Shown one piece after another: positions 1-14,500 of a stretch of DNA of 64,000 nucleotides. The stretch spans positions 624,761 to 688,760 of the forward strand of contig JH720321.1 in the NCBI GenBank assembly GCA_000231825.2, in the 5' to 3' direction. How positions within the stretch are numbered: position 1 is the first letter of the stretch; the number at the start of each line of letters is the position of its first letter. The notes under the pieces are model-generated. The model was not told where the DNA came from. It did no database searches and was given only the letters and a program-made list of their open reading frames with translations. Origin of the DNA: Tetrahymena elliotti 4EA. Lineage: Eukaryota; Ciliophora; Oligohymenophorea; Hymenostomatida; Tetrahymenidae. The translations under genes and the position numbers were made by a program.

Positions 1-3000
1 AATTGTTGTTACTATATTTTTCATCACCTTAGTTTTTTTAAGCAAAATTGTCATTATTTGTGAAGTCAATCGCACTTTACCTTTTTATAGTATTTAATTT
101 TTAACTAAATTTTGATTGCTTAATTGTTTAATTTGTTAGCATTTATTTAAAGTTGATATGTTCATTTTATGGCTCTCCGTTAGAATTCCCTGTAGATATT
201 CTACGATCTCCATTACTAACTGAAGAGTTAGATGTATCTAATATAAAATCTTATCCGGAAAATTTTATCTTTTTATCAGTAACAAGAAGGCATGGAGGAG
301 TTTTAAGTTTTTCATCTTTTTTAGAATCTTAGCTTTTTCTATGAATTGATAACTGACTATCACTTTCACCTGAATCCTCATGGATGATGTTATTTTCACT
401 AGATTATACAGAATCTTAGCTATTTTTTTTCCCTCTTGTTTCGGGTGTTTTTGGAGATAAATCTTTTAAACTCCCTTTCAAGGTAAATTCTTAATTTTTT
501 TCTAATTCTTAATCTATTTCTTATTAATTTTAATTTTAAGATGGTGACTTTTCATCAGGCATAAAAAATTTATGTCGAGGAGTTTATTTATAGTACTCTT
601 CATCATCATCATCTTCTTCATCTACATCTTCAATACATGAGAGCTCAGATACTGAAGAATGAGTTTCTGGCATTAGTTCTTCATACTCTTCTTAGATATC
701 TTCAGCTGCTTCTTTTAATAATTCAATATCTTTTAAAGTAGAATATTTTTCCTTATCAACTCTTTTGTAATGAGTTCTCTGCTAACCTGGATTGAAATTA
801 TATTTCTTAAAGCATTATAATTTATTAGGTATGAATTAAACCATAGGGCAACCAGCTACCAAGTGCTCTGAGCTTTTACAACTGTAGCAATTTACTCCTA
901 TTTATCCAAAATCACGACTATAAAGCACCTAATCTTTAATCAAATGAAACATTTCTTAGTCTCTAGGAAACATTTTCAATAAATTTAAGAAATCATCTCT
1001 TTCAATCTTCAGAAGAGTAGCAAAATCTATACTTCTAACACTCAGAGATCTCTCTAAGCCAGTATAAAACCCTATTTCTCCAAAATACTGTCCTTTGTTG
1101 AGTTCTATCATATAAAATAATTTTTTAGTTTTTCTTAATTAAAAATTTTATTTTTTTTATTGTGGTAAATTTGAATTAAATCATAGAATGATACAATTAA
1201 AAAAAATCTACAAGCTAAATTGTATAATATTTGATTAATTAATTAGATTTAAAAATTATTAAATTTTTATATTTAATCAGATTTAAAAATTATTAAATTT
1301 TTATATTTAATCAGAAAATATTTTTTTATATTTAATCAGAAAATATTTTTTTACTTTATATTTGAATAATTGAGTGGGTCTTATCATTATCTATGAATAC
1401 TTCAACTGAACCACTTTCTATAAAATAAATAGCAGAATCATCATGCTAATTTCTTTATATAATAACTTATTATGGAGTAAATCTATATTCCTTGACAATA
1501 TTTAGTGTTTTTTTCAGAAGTCTCTCTGAAAATTTATTGGAAAAGACTTTATTGTCTTTTAAAATTAGTTTGTTTGCTTCTAAATTTAGTTTTTCTTTTA
1601 GATTGTGTGCTAATTATTAGATAATTTTTTGTTCTTACTCAACGTTAGTTATATTTTGCTACCTCCAAAAAAATTCTAAATATTCTCTAATTTAGAACCT
1701 TAATTCCCTACTTATGTTCTTTTTATTCATATATTAGTTAATTATTTACATATTCTTATTCAGTTATTTTTGCTCTCTATTTATTTCATCTAAAATAAAA
1801 CCAATTGCATTCACACTGTTTATAAAATTGAGATAGAGTAAAATTTAAAGAACAAAATATGTATTATAATTATATTTACCTATATGCAAAAACACCACAT
1901 GCTAATAATATAGTCACTACAGCAAAAAATACTTCTGTTAAATTTGCTGGAGTAATGTCACCATATCCTACGGTAACCATTGTCACAGTTATATAGTAAT
2001 ATGCAACGATATATTATTCAGACCATCCTTCAGTTTTTAATTTTGCTTAAGTTAGCCAATTATAATCTGGATTAATTCTAGCTAAAAATAACCAAAAGTT
2101 AGCAAAAATATGTGCAATAAATAATACAGTGAGTAATAATTTAAGTAAAGCAATTAAGTTAAGCAATGAAGATTTTAGATCTAGTCTAAGCTCCAATCTT
2201 TTAAAAATCTTTGTAATCGATTTGTATTTAATTAAATATAAAAATAGAAATCCTTTTAGAGTTGATGAAGGTGAAATTGTGTATATAAAGATAGGAACAA
2301 TTCCAACAACATCAATCACAAGCAATTTTTTGGCATAATTTCTTAAAACAAAATATTTGCTTGTTACAAGAGCCCCATTTCTGTAATAACCAGTATTCAT
2401 GTTAATAAATGCATCTAGTACTAAGATTATAGAAAGAATATAATAAGGGAAGTGACCAAATAAGTCCTCAAACTCTTAGCCTGTTGAAAGAAGTAGAGGA
2501 ATTGAAACAAAAAAGAAAAGGACAACAAAAAGCATAAATAAATCCCAGCCCATTTTGTATATTGAATAAGGATTGAAGGTTGGATATGTCATGTAATCAC
2601 GGATAAATTTAAAATACCATCTTTGTTATTCTTTATGCATTTTTTCATCACTTTTCTTTTGGATAGATAAGTCTCCTATGAAACTTAAATGAACTTCAGA
2701 TAATTGTTTAAGTCTTCTACAAGATGTTTAATTTGCTATTCTTTATATTGCATTTCTTAATTTTACCTTTCTAATTAGATCTAAAAAACCACCTTGACCT
2801 GATCCTATTATTGAATTTCCTAAGAATCCACTTTATTTAATTGATTAGGATGATGATCTCATATTTAAATCTGATTGGTCTTAATTTACACTCTTTTCTT
2901 ATCCTTAGTTGGAAATTGATGAAGTAGAAGAAAAAGCATCTTTGCTTATTTTGATTTATGTTATTTCAGAATTATTCATCAGACTGCCAAAAGGATTAGT

Positions 3001-3891
3001 TGTGTTCTTTTTAAATTTACTTAAAGAACTTAATTTTATAGTAAAAGAGTCATAATTACTACTATCACTATCATTAGAAGTCTTTTCACTTTTCTTCTTT
3101 TATTCTTTTTCTTTTCCTAAAGTAAATATCTAAGAAGGAAGAGTATCTCGCTTTTCACTGTCTTTTGAATCATCACTTTGACTGCTATGACTGCTTTCGT
3201 TTTAATTTTCTTATTAAATTTGACTAGCTCTTTTTGAGAAAGAGCTTTTTTTAGCCCTAGGATTACCATAAATATTATTGCTTAATTTAGTTGGACTTTA
3301 AACATCAATTCTTTATATAGATGTTTAAGAAACACTTTACGTTGCAGATAGCTAAGGAAAGCTGATGGAAAAATCTTATGCAGATGGTGAATTACTACTT
3401 TATTTTACAGGAGAAATACTTGATTAACTATTGATAGAGTTGATAATAGGACTTTTATTTTAATTGCTGCTATTTTAAATTGTAGTAGAAGATTGCTCAT
3501 ATTACTACTAGTAGGTATTAACTTCAGAATTATTATTCACATTAGATTGAAATGCTCTCTTCTCAGTCAATTAAGTCAAGACAGGAATCTTTCTAATAGA
3601 TTTATAATTGTTTAAAAAATCTTACTAAGTATCATTTTATTCAGTTTTTTGAGTATTTTCAATCAAATTAGAATCATATTAGTTTTGTTTATTGGCTTTT
3701 TTTTCAATTTAATGTTTATCAAGATTATATTGAAATATTTTAATTTCATTTACAGGTTTATTATCAATCAATTCCATTTCTAACATGGGTTTTGTTAAAT
3801 TAACTTGATGCGAATCATTCAGAATATCTTCATTAGGCTAGCTAGGTGTCAAAAAATTAGTTAACAAAAAAGGGTTGCCTTACTAATTCAT
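1..3891 (-). CDS. Cyclic-nucleotide-binding-domain K+ channel with a CCHC zinc knuckle (3' end outside window)
   Basis: Six-transmembrane potassium channel of the EAG/KAT/CNG class, expected in plasma or ciliary membrane. Read with TAA/TAG as Gln, it starts at ATG 3891 (MNQQGNPFL). Exons are 1880-3891, 1355-1815 and 1-1104; phases agree and there is no TGA before the left edge, so at least 1192 residues are seen and the C-terminus is missing. A disordered N-terminus of about 430 residues precedes S1, introduced by the family-typical FNPYSIYKMGWD. S4 keeps several Lys/Arg (KYKSITKIFKRLE). The pore is TVTMVTVGYGDITP (about 1935-1975), a K+ selectivity filter. A C-linker and a cNMP-binding domain follow; its phosphate cassette is FGEIGFYTGLERS. 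A zinc knuckle CYSCKSSEHLVAGC follows near 847-889, then an acidic, Ser/Gln-rich tail. Sister of the channel at 49172-54310. Ligand binding is inferred, not shown. Confidence 0.9.
1246..1352. repeat. AT-rich minisatellite inside a channel intron
   Basis: Within the 250-nt intron 1105-1354 two nearly identical 34-bp units (about 1246-1278 and 1280-1312) are followed by a 25-bp unit and a partial copy (about 1313-1352). All share the core TATATTTAATCAG. The array explains why this intron is four to five times longer than its neighbours. Confidence 0.75.
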
Positions 3892-5578
3892 ATTTTTAAC
3901 TGAACTTAGGCAAAAATTAATCTTAAAAAAAATTATATTGATTGATAGATAGATTATATGAATGTATGTATAAGTATAATAATCTTAACTTTTTGACTAA
4001 AATTTTCTTTTGGTGAATAATTCAAAGTATATATATTTTTACTATTCTTATCAAATAAAAAATATCTAATCAATCAAAGAACTTTAATTTTGAAATTACT
4101 AAATTAGTAAATCAACTCATTTCATTATTGTTTACAATAAATGTATTTCTAAACTAGTTTTTTTGGTTTTTTATTAATTGTAATTTGTATAACCTTTTCT
4201 TCCATTCGTTCTTAAAAATTAAAGCAAATTTTATACTTAATTTAATGTATTTCAAAATTGCTAATTGAACTAAAATTTCTGCGTTAAAAAAAAAGTATGT
4301 AAATTTCATTCCTTTTTATAAATACTAATTTTTAATTTCTTCTATTATTATTTCTTGTTTAAAACTTACTTTTAAATAAAAAGCTTACAAAATGTAAATA
4401 TTAATTTATAAAGAAAATTGATAATAGAATATTTTATCTAAAGATTTTAAATAATTTCAAGTATTTAAAAATTAGATTACTATCTTTGGACTTGAGAATT
4501 TTGGTTCATTATGAAAAAAAAGGCAGTTTTATCTGCTGTCAATTCATTCTAATAAATTCTATTTTTGATAAATTAAAAGATACTTGCTTTCATCATCAAG
4601 AGATTAATTTATATTTTAAAATTTAGTATTTAAAAATAAATGTTCATAGCTAAAATACAAAACTAATTATAGTTCTTTGTTTATCTATCATAAATTAAAA
4701 TTTTTCTTTAAAGTAAAGACTTTAAAAAATACTTATGTTTTTAAATAAATAAAAAAATAAAATAAAATAATAAATATTTAAAATTTTATAAATAAAGTAG
4801 AAAAATAAATTAGCTCAAATATTATTTAAAAATTAGTAATGAATTCATTAATTTTATTTATTTTAAATATTAGTAAAATAAATTTTTGAAAATTCAAATC
4901 AACCAATCTAAAGAATTTAATATCTTTTGATGGAAGATTTTTAAGAATGATGGATATTTTTTAAAAATTAAGAATAAACTATTTACACTAATATTTATTT
5001 ATATTCATGTATTTTAAAAACTAATAAAACTTGTAATCTAAGAACTATACCAATCATACTAAAGAGAGTATTTTATTTTTAAATATCAAATCATGCTCAG
5101 GATTTAATATTAATTGAACAAAGAGGAATTATAAAAAGTTAAATATTTGGATTAAAAATTTGAAATAATTGCATAATTCTAATATTAATTTTATTCAATC
5201 AATCTTTCTAGAGAAGTTAATTAAGTTAACAATAGATAGTCTATTTAAAAAAGGAAGAATATTCTTATAAATATTTGAAATAACTGTATTTCTATTTTAA
5301 ATTTTATTCTTAATATTTTAATATTGAAATCTAATTTGTATTATTAGATATTTAAAAAAACTTTTTTCACAAATTAATTTTAGTAAATAAAATAATCAAT
5401 TCAAAGTTAACTTATTAATTTTATATGAATTAAAAGGATGAATTATTATAAAAGTTAGGAAATAGCTACATAAATATTTATAAATATAATACTCTACATT
5501 GATTAATTTTTATTTTTTTATTAAATATTTTTTAGAAATTATAAAAAATTAATGTTATTCACTCAATAAATAATTCAA
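3892..5578. other. Intergenic, AT-rich, no gene seen
   Basis: This stretch separates the start of the channel gene from the stop of UTP20, so it should hold the channel promoter and the UTP20 3' region. It is extremely AT-rich with no frame of coding character. I saw no RNA gene, repeat array or mobile element. Confidence 0.6.
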
Positions 5579-8500
5579 TCAATCTTTTTTGAGAATTTTT
5601 CTACCTATATTCTCAGATCTTTTATTATTTTTAAATTTATTTTATTTTGCTTTTCTCTTTTTCAAGTTTTATTCTTGTTTCTTTTCAAAAGCAATCTCTG
5701 GATTTATAACTAAGTCTTGCTTTTATTATTACTTTCTTTCTAATCTTATAGCTTCTATTCCTGATTTAACCTTTGAATACATTTGGAAGAAGTTATTTAA
5801 CTCTATAGACTTCTTTAACTCCTCGATAGCCTTTTTATTTTAAATAAAAAAATTTAATTAATTTTCTTGAAAAGTAAAATTTTTACCAATTCAGCTTTTT
5901 CTATTGTTTCTTAGTTGGAAATCTTGTTATTGTTATCGAAAGTCTTAACTTTAATGAGAATTTCTAAGACTATTTCTAATGCTCTCTCATTCTTCAGCAT
6001 ATAATTTTTAATTTCATTGACAAGTTCTTTATCCTCATCAGAAGACATATTTTATGCTAAATGTAGAATCAATTCTACAATATTTTCTATTTAAGATTTA
6101 TTATAATAAGCCTTAACATAAGACTTTAAGAATATTTTAAGGATATTTTCAAATAGGGAAATGGCAATTGTTTCTTAATCGCAGTTTAAGAAGAACTTCA
6201 TAACAAATATGAAGAATTTATGTGAATTATAAGTATTTGAAATGACAAAATTGTTTCTGAGTTTTGAGAAATATAAATATTTCAAAGCCTTTGGAAGAAG
6301 AGATACTACTACTTGAATACCTTCCTTAAAGGCTTATTATGCTAGACCGTAGTTTGTTTCAGCCAATTCCATCAAGCAATTCAAAGTTAAATTAGAAGTA
6401 TCTTGATTAGGGAAGTTGATGTATTAAATAATATTACAAATTAACTTTTTCTTTCCTTCAAATATCAAAGTATTGGGTAAATCTCTTTCTTTTAAATATT
6501 TATTATAAGCTAAAACGAATTCTAATACACTATTTAATAAACTGTCATTAGTTAATTCATTTTCGTTTTGTTTTTCTTCGACTTCAATTTCAGTATCTAT
6601 GAAGTTTTTCCATTCAGAATTCTTAAGAGCCTCCTTCTTTTCTTTCTTTTACTTAATAATTTCCCAAAAGATGTTCATTCTTTCTTCTCTACTATCAAAT
6701 ATTTAGCTGATTTGTAATTTCTATTTTTAAAAATAAAAAATTTTATTTTTATTGAATTTTATTTTGGTAATTGTCTTACGATATCTTCTTCTTTGGAAAG
6801 GAAATCTTGTTTGTCTTCCAAGAACAAACGAAGACCAATGAAGCCACTTTGCTATTTTTAAAATTATAAAAATAAATAAGATAAAATTAAAAAAAAATTA
6901 ATTATTTACTTAGATCTTAGGGTTGTTGTGTTATGTTATCCATTAAAGATTATTAGTAATCAATCTTTGCTTCTATTCATTAGAGAGTCTGTTGGTTAAC
7001 AATTATTAAGAATGCTTAATAGTTTCTCTAATTTCTTTATTTTCTTCTTTAATCAAATTCACCAAGTATGAAACATAAATAATTTCACCAAAGTAAGTTA
7101 ACACTTTATCGGGGAAACTCTTAATAATAATTCTAAGGATATCATAAACAATAATCCTGCCTTAGTCATAGGTGTATTCAGTGTTTTTAATTAAGAAGTT
7201 TATGGATGATTGCATTATTGTATCAGAAATAGGATATTTAACTAAGAAATTTAAGTAGATTTATTTGCAAATAGAATTTATATTTTAAGCATAAGATTAG
7301 ATCATAGATTCTCTTACTTTTTAGTTAACTAAATCATAGACTTCTTCATAAATAAGTTTCTTTTCAATAATAGTATTCAATGTGTTCAAAGGTTCTGAAC
7401 AGAAATCACTAACATCCAAGAATTGCTTGATATACAAAAGCAAAGCTATTTATTGATTAATTAATAAATAAATAATTTTTTTTAATTTCGTTTTAAATTT
7501 AAATTTACCTTTATATTAAGAATTTTTCAAAGCATTTTAAGAGTGATCAATAATTGTGTTAATGAGCTTAAATGTTTCACCAATCATCTCAATATCTGTG
7601 TTAGTTAATTTTTCTAAAATAGCAAGTACTGCGGAGACAGTTCCCTTACGAATACCTTTAGCTTCTTTTCTGGTAATAACAGTTTTTAAAATTCTCAAAC
7701 TACTGATGATCATAGTATTATCAGTTGATTTAAGACATTCAACAATTACCCTAAATGAAAAATAAAAAACTTAAAATTAATAATTTTAATGAACAAAATT
7801 CTTTACTTGATAAGTTATTCGAATTAAATTTAATTAGAAATTTATTCAGGAGCAAAAATGGACTTCTTTATTCCCATTAAGCACAACTTCAAACCAAAGT
7901 TGCACATGCAGCATCCAATTTTGAATTTGTTTTTCTTCTTTGAATCTTAAATGGATTAGAAAATAGATTTATTTTGAGCAGTGACTTCTAAGATTTCATA
8001 AGTCTTAGCTAAATTGTGTTTAACAAGTTATTTCTTATCTATAACTTACTCTGCAATAGTTGTATCATTGAGTCTTTCCTTCTTCTTGGTGCTTTCAATT
8101 AAATCTAATGCATCTTTAATCAAACTATAACTTACTGTGACTAATTCAGTGTGTTGAACACTCTCATTTTTGACAAAACCTTCCAAGATAAAATTAAATA
8201 GTTCCTCAAATTTACCAAGGTTTTTAGAGCCATCCAAATTTTCTACAAGCTATTGTCTGATGAAAGCTAAGAAATTGATAACATTTCTAAAGTCTAAATT
8301 TTTGGCAAATAATTAGAAAGTAGCATTAGCCTTATTCTTCTTTTATTCTGGAATCTTAGTCATTTAAAGATCTTTTTCTTCCATGAGCTTACCAAAGATT
8401 TCATCAACCAAAAGAGGGAAAATTTCATTATGACAATAATCCAAACTACCAATAGGTATTTTCTTATTATCTAACTCAGTCAATAATGTGTAGATAGTGT

Positions 8501-11500
8501 AGTTAAGAATGTGAGATTCCCATCCATTTTTAAGGAAGAATTTTAATTCCTTAACGATGTAATGGAAGAAGTAAGGTCCAGTCATTCTTACTATTTCTAA
8601 AAGGACTTTACGGGTGAAGTTACGTTCATCATTATCCTTTGTACGTAAATTTTTGACTACCTTATTGATGAGCTTAGGGAATTCTATTCTAAAAATTTCT
8701 TTAGGGAATTTAATTAAAAGCTTAATTAAAGCAATAGTCATGAAGATTCTGACCTTTTCATCTTATTTATTTTTTTATTTGTCTTCTAAAGTAACTTTAG
8801 CATATTTGTTGTAAGCCTTTGAGTATTAATCAAACAGCAATTACTTCATAGGTAAGAAGACTTGTAATCTTAAGAATCTGTAGTAATTAGACATATCACT
8901 ATCCTTGCTGGCTATTTCATCTAATTCAAGCTCTTAATTCTTAATGAAGAACTTTTCTCTTTCTAAATTTTCTATCCATTTTTCCTTGTGAGTGTTTGTA
9001 TCTAATTTTTCTGTTTAAAAAAAATAAATTTTAAAAAATAATTTGAATAAAATTTCTACCATCTAAAACAAGATCATAAGGTTACACTTCAGCTTTATCT
9101 GTGTTTTCTTCTGGTTCTTCTTCTTCTAAATCTTAATTAGGATTATCGTACTCTTTATTCTTTTGAATCATATCATACAGCAAAGTGTTTTCCATTTTCT
9201 TTTCTTAGATATTTTCCATTTCTATGTTAACTTCTTTTACAATATTATAAGGTAAGTTCAAAGTTTCTAAAACAGAACCAAGTACTTTAATAGTAATCTT
9301 TTAGTCGAATTTTTTATTACTAAGGAATTAAACATATTTTTTAAGTATTTTCTTAACCTTAGCAACAGATAAATTTTTAGAAATAATTCCAACAGTGTTA
9401 ATAGCTGATTATAAGAGTAACTTGTAGTGTTATAATGTAATATCTGTTAACTTTGTTTTGTTATTAGCCTTATAAATTTCTTAGCATTTATAAAGAATAA
9501 CCCATTCGATGATAGGAAGTACGATATTCCAAACATTTGATTAGTCTTTAATTTACTCAACAGTTTTCATTAAAATATTCATACCTTTAATTCTCTTATT
9601 CATTTAAATGTGAGTTATACATTCAAAGAAATCTTGGTTCTCATCAGTATGGATCAAAGCACGTAACTCAACATAATTAAAACTATCAGTTTCGAAGAAT
9701 TTTTCAATCTATATTTTATAGGAAATAATTTGGATTATTAAATTATTAATGAAAGGGGCTATTTTTATCTAAAGAAATTTTTACCTTAATAGAAGGAATG
9801 AATTACAAGTAAAGCTTGAGTATTTAAATAACGTTTTTAACAACATATTCATCTTTGGTTTTTCTAAGTTCTTTAGCAACAAAAGGTAAAAGCTTGAAGA
9901 ATAAGTAGGTCTTTAAAGTTTGAATATTTTCTTCAGTGAGAATTTGTTGATTTTCAGAAATAAGTTTGAATAAAGTATCAAATGAACTGTTAATTGCCAT
10001 TCTAACACTCATTTCAGGGTCAGCACAGGAACTCATTAACATCATAAAATAGGTTTCTAAACATCTTAAATCACCTTTAAACCATTCTTTCATGTATTCA
10101 GTATTAACCTAAAATAGATTTTAATCAATAAATAATTTAAAAAATATGAAAATAAATAATTTACTTTGTAAACGGCATCAAGGAACTTATCATAATTCAA
10201 TGTTAACTTGATAGATCTTTCATAAATTGACATATCTTGAAGTACTTCGATAATTTGTTCATTGTGAAAAGGAAGATTAAGTGATTTAACACACTTTACT
10301 GCTAATTTCTTGAATTCTTCAGATTAAGTAAAAGGCAATATGCTGATGAAAGGTTTATAGAAAGGAGTATTGTCTTTGTTAAGACTTAAAAAGTTGTTAT
10401 TAATACTTAAGACTTTGTAGAAAATAGTAAATTTATCATTTAAATCTTATTATCTTGATTTAACTTTTTTATAGCCATTTTCTTCACTGCTTTAGGTGGA
10501 AGGAGTGGATGCAACATCTTTAAGTTTTTTAATGTTTGCAGCATCAAGGAATTTAATGAAATAATTAATATATTTACAGCATAATTCTTCATCAATAGAC
10601 TAAACTTCACCACTAATATGATCTATAATTTCAAGACTCAAAGAATCAATCTTTTTTTATTTGTTTCTTTTGATCATTTAACTGGGAGCAAGATTGAATT
10701 CTAGATAAGAGTACATACTTAAAAGCAAAGAATGATAATGTTAACTCATAAATTCACTCATTTTTTTCTTTATATCTTAATCTACAGCAACTCCCTTTGT
10801 AGTTTTCAATACAGATTTAGTAATTTTTAATTATTTATTATCTTTTTCATCAAATTCTTCATCTTCTTCAACATCCATTTCATCTAAATCTTCACTATCA
10901 ATATCATCATTTTCATTTTAATCATCATCTTCATCATCATTTTCTTCTTCTTCCTCTTCTATCTCATCTTCTGATTTTTGTTTCTTTTCAATACCAGATT
11001 GTATACCTAAGAGCTGAGAAAAGATGTTGTGAACAAGTTGAATGATTTGAACATTAATTTTTTCTCTATTGTAAAGAGATATCAAGATTGGGATAATATA
11101 TTCATATTTTAAGAAGTATTAATAGAATTGAGAATCTTGTGACCAAATACTCATAATTTTTAATACGCCAGGTACACTAGTAACTGTATCTTAACGGAGA
11201 ATTTAAATTTTACTATCCATAATTTATAGGAAATTTTCAACAAAATCTTAGGATCCACTTAATTGATTACGATATCTACGGCAGATTTCGCTATATCTTT
11301 CAAGAGCTTGCTTTTGTAATTTTTTAACTGACTTATGAATACGATTTACTTTGCTTTCTTCCTCTGTAAACATTTAATTTGATGCTTTTACTTGCTTGAT
11401 CTAGCTCTTTAAGATTTGACATGAGCTGATAAGAGATAAAAGATAATTAAAAATACGATTGAAGAAAGGCTTGAGTAATAAACCTAATTTTTGCATCATA

Positions 11501-14500
11501 TTCTTAATGTTGACATTGAATTGAGAAATTTTATTCAAATGAAGTTAAAGTAACTCTTTTTAGTTAGTGAGAGAAATTGATTAGTTTGTGAATTCGGGAA
11601 TATGGAAATTCTTGAATACCAAGTCAATGACATATCCTAGCTCGTTAGGCTAGAGAGAAGAAAAGAATCCATAAATGACATTACGCTGTAATTCACTGTG
11701 TTTCTTAGATTTATGGTGACTACCCTTCTTGGTGAATAAGTGGGGATATAAAATGTTAATAATAACTGGAATAACATCAACTCTGTGACTATCATCTATT
11801 TACTTTGAGTCTTTATTTAAGTTAAGGTTCAACATTTCTCTACGTAAGTTCTCTTTCTTTGTTAATTATTTAAGACTTTATTGGTATTTGTGTAAAGAAG
11901 CCTTTTCGAATTTTAAAATGCAGTCAAGTGCTAATGATTAAATATTTTCTTTATTTTTACGTAATAATTCTAAGAAGATTTCATAGAAGTGCTACTTTTC
12001 AATATCTTTGACACTAATAAAGTTAATGAAAATCTGTAAGAAGTGTGTATATTTAATATATAAATGCTTGTTAATTGCTATTTAGTTATCTAATTAACGT
12101 TGAACTATTTGTAATTCAGTAAGCTGTTAGTAGTCTTAGATTATAAATTCGATTTCGCGATGTTCATTTTCAAAGAATTATTTCATGAGACAGATAATCT
12201 AGGATTTGATTGTTGCATCAATTGATTCTCTTTTACTTTCATTTAAAGCCTTGAAAACATTTTCATAAACAAGCTTATTTTCAATAACATCACCTTCGAA
12301 TAAGTAGTAATCGTTAAAGAGACTGTCAAAGAAATCAGATTCACCTTATTATAATTCGATTTCCATTTTATTCTAGTTTTATTGATCCACATTTTCTTCA
12401 TCATTATCTTCATCCTCTTCTTCCTCTTCATTTTCTTCAATATCTTCAAAGAGTTATTCAGAGTTATTATATTTACTAATGAATTAAGGAGATAATTAAT
12501 AATTGTAGTAAGCCAATATGTTTAAGAAAATGTAAGGGATGCTGGGATGCTTCTTAAGATTGAATAAGTGAGTAATGATTTCTTTAGCAATGGGCCATAA
12601 AAGAGCAAATCTGACAAACATGTAACCGAGACAGAAGTTGAAAAGCAAATAATGATATATAGGAGGGTATGCGTAGACGTTAGTTTTCATTCTCATTAAT
12701 TCTAGCTTGATAGTTCTTTCATTATCTATAGAAGGCGTTTATTATTAAATATAGAGAAGCATTTCAATCATATTAATTTCTCCTTTTAAGATAGAAGGAG
12801 TTTTTTCATTATTTGATTCAATTTCAACTTGAAGATACTCTAATTTTTAGAATAAATTTAAAACTTAAAGTGAAGCAAGCCTTGTTTCTGTGTACTTGCT
12901 TCTTAAGTTGCGACAAAGCTAATAGAAGAATTATTCGTGTTCATTAATAGTTAATTTTCTTTTGGTGTTTGCTAAGAAAATTGAGAATTTCTTTAAATAA
13001 TTAGGATTTTCTACATATTTATTTAAAAAGGAAATTTCAAAAGATATTAATTATTCACTTGTCTTTTCTTAAAGGATAGAGCTGACAAAAATAAGCATTT
13101 CACTTTTTAAGAGAGATAGCTTTTAAGCTGTATTTACAATTGAGCTCTTCATTTCGTATTTCCTGACAATGCTTTCACGGAAATCATATAATTCACTAGC
13201 TTCAATAAATTTATCTTCTTCGAAATCTTAAGTACCTAATTCTTCACCCTTTGAATGAAGTTGAGTATTGATTATTTTAATTAATGATTCGTACTTGCTA
13301 ACTAATTCTTAGCTATTGAAATCGGAGAATTGGCATAATTTTGTAAAAATCATCATTTCTCTGTAACTTCTTTTGGCATCAGTTATTTATTCTTTAGAGG
13401 GGTTAGGGTTGTTTTAGTAAGAAATATAATTCCCAAGAAGAGTTTAAAGTTTATTTAATGCAATATTTAAAAGATTTGATGAACTTTTAAGTTATAACTT
13501 TTTGTTGGAAAAACTTTATTCATGAATCATGGTCATCATGAAGAACATGCAATGTAAAGTTTTTTGGACATCTTCTTTATCATTAGCAGCAGGTCTTTCG
13601 AATAACTTGTCTATGTGACGGAAAGCTAAAACCAAACAATATTCATAGATACCTTATTCAAAAGTGTAGGCTCTATCGACATCTTCTTTTTTACCTTCAT
13701 AGGGGAAAATGAGTAGCTTAAAGAACTCAAATGTCTCCAAAATACTCAATTTTTCTAATAAAAAATCATTAACTTCAGGTGTGAGGATGCTTGAAGAATA
13801 AGAGCTGAATCCCCTCTTAAAAAGTCTACCTATAGAACCAGAAATACTATTTTTTAACTATTAATCTGGATACTTATTTTAGTAATCAATCATAACTCTG
13901 AGCATTTCAATAATATGAGGAGCATTCTTTTCATTTAAATTGATTGCATCTCTGTGGTCAAGGAAATCAATAATTTTTGAGCAAATATTTCTTAATATAA
14001 GAGAAAATCCTTCTTATTCAACTGTGACATTCTTTGAAAGAATCAAACTCAAGGCATTGAAAAGATCAGTTAAGTTGAAACACAATCTATCTGCTTATTA
14101 CTCAACAGTAAAATGCTTGTAAGAATACTCTAAATACTGGCATAATACATATTATATATCACTGTTGTCCTTTCCTTGGCTCAAAATAATCTCAATAATT
14201 TCTTTGAATTAATCCATACCTCTATAAGTCATGAATCTATGCATACCAATTAAACAACTAAACAACATATGACTAACGCTATCCTTTAAATATTATTACT
14301 AAAGAGCTTTGTATTTTTATTGTGAAAAGTCTTATTCACCTTCCTATCTAAGTTCTAAACATTTTTGTCTAATCATTTGGAAAATTTTAGGAACATTTTA
14401 AGTTCTTTCTTTTTAAGTCATTTTTTTAATAATATATGAGAAGGATTCACTTGAAAATTATCTTACATATTTATTTTTATGTAAAAATAATTTATTGAAA

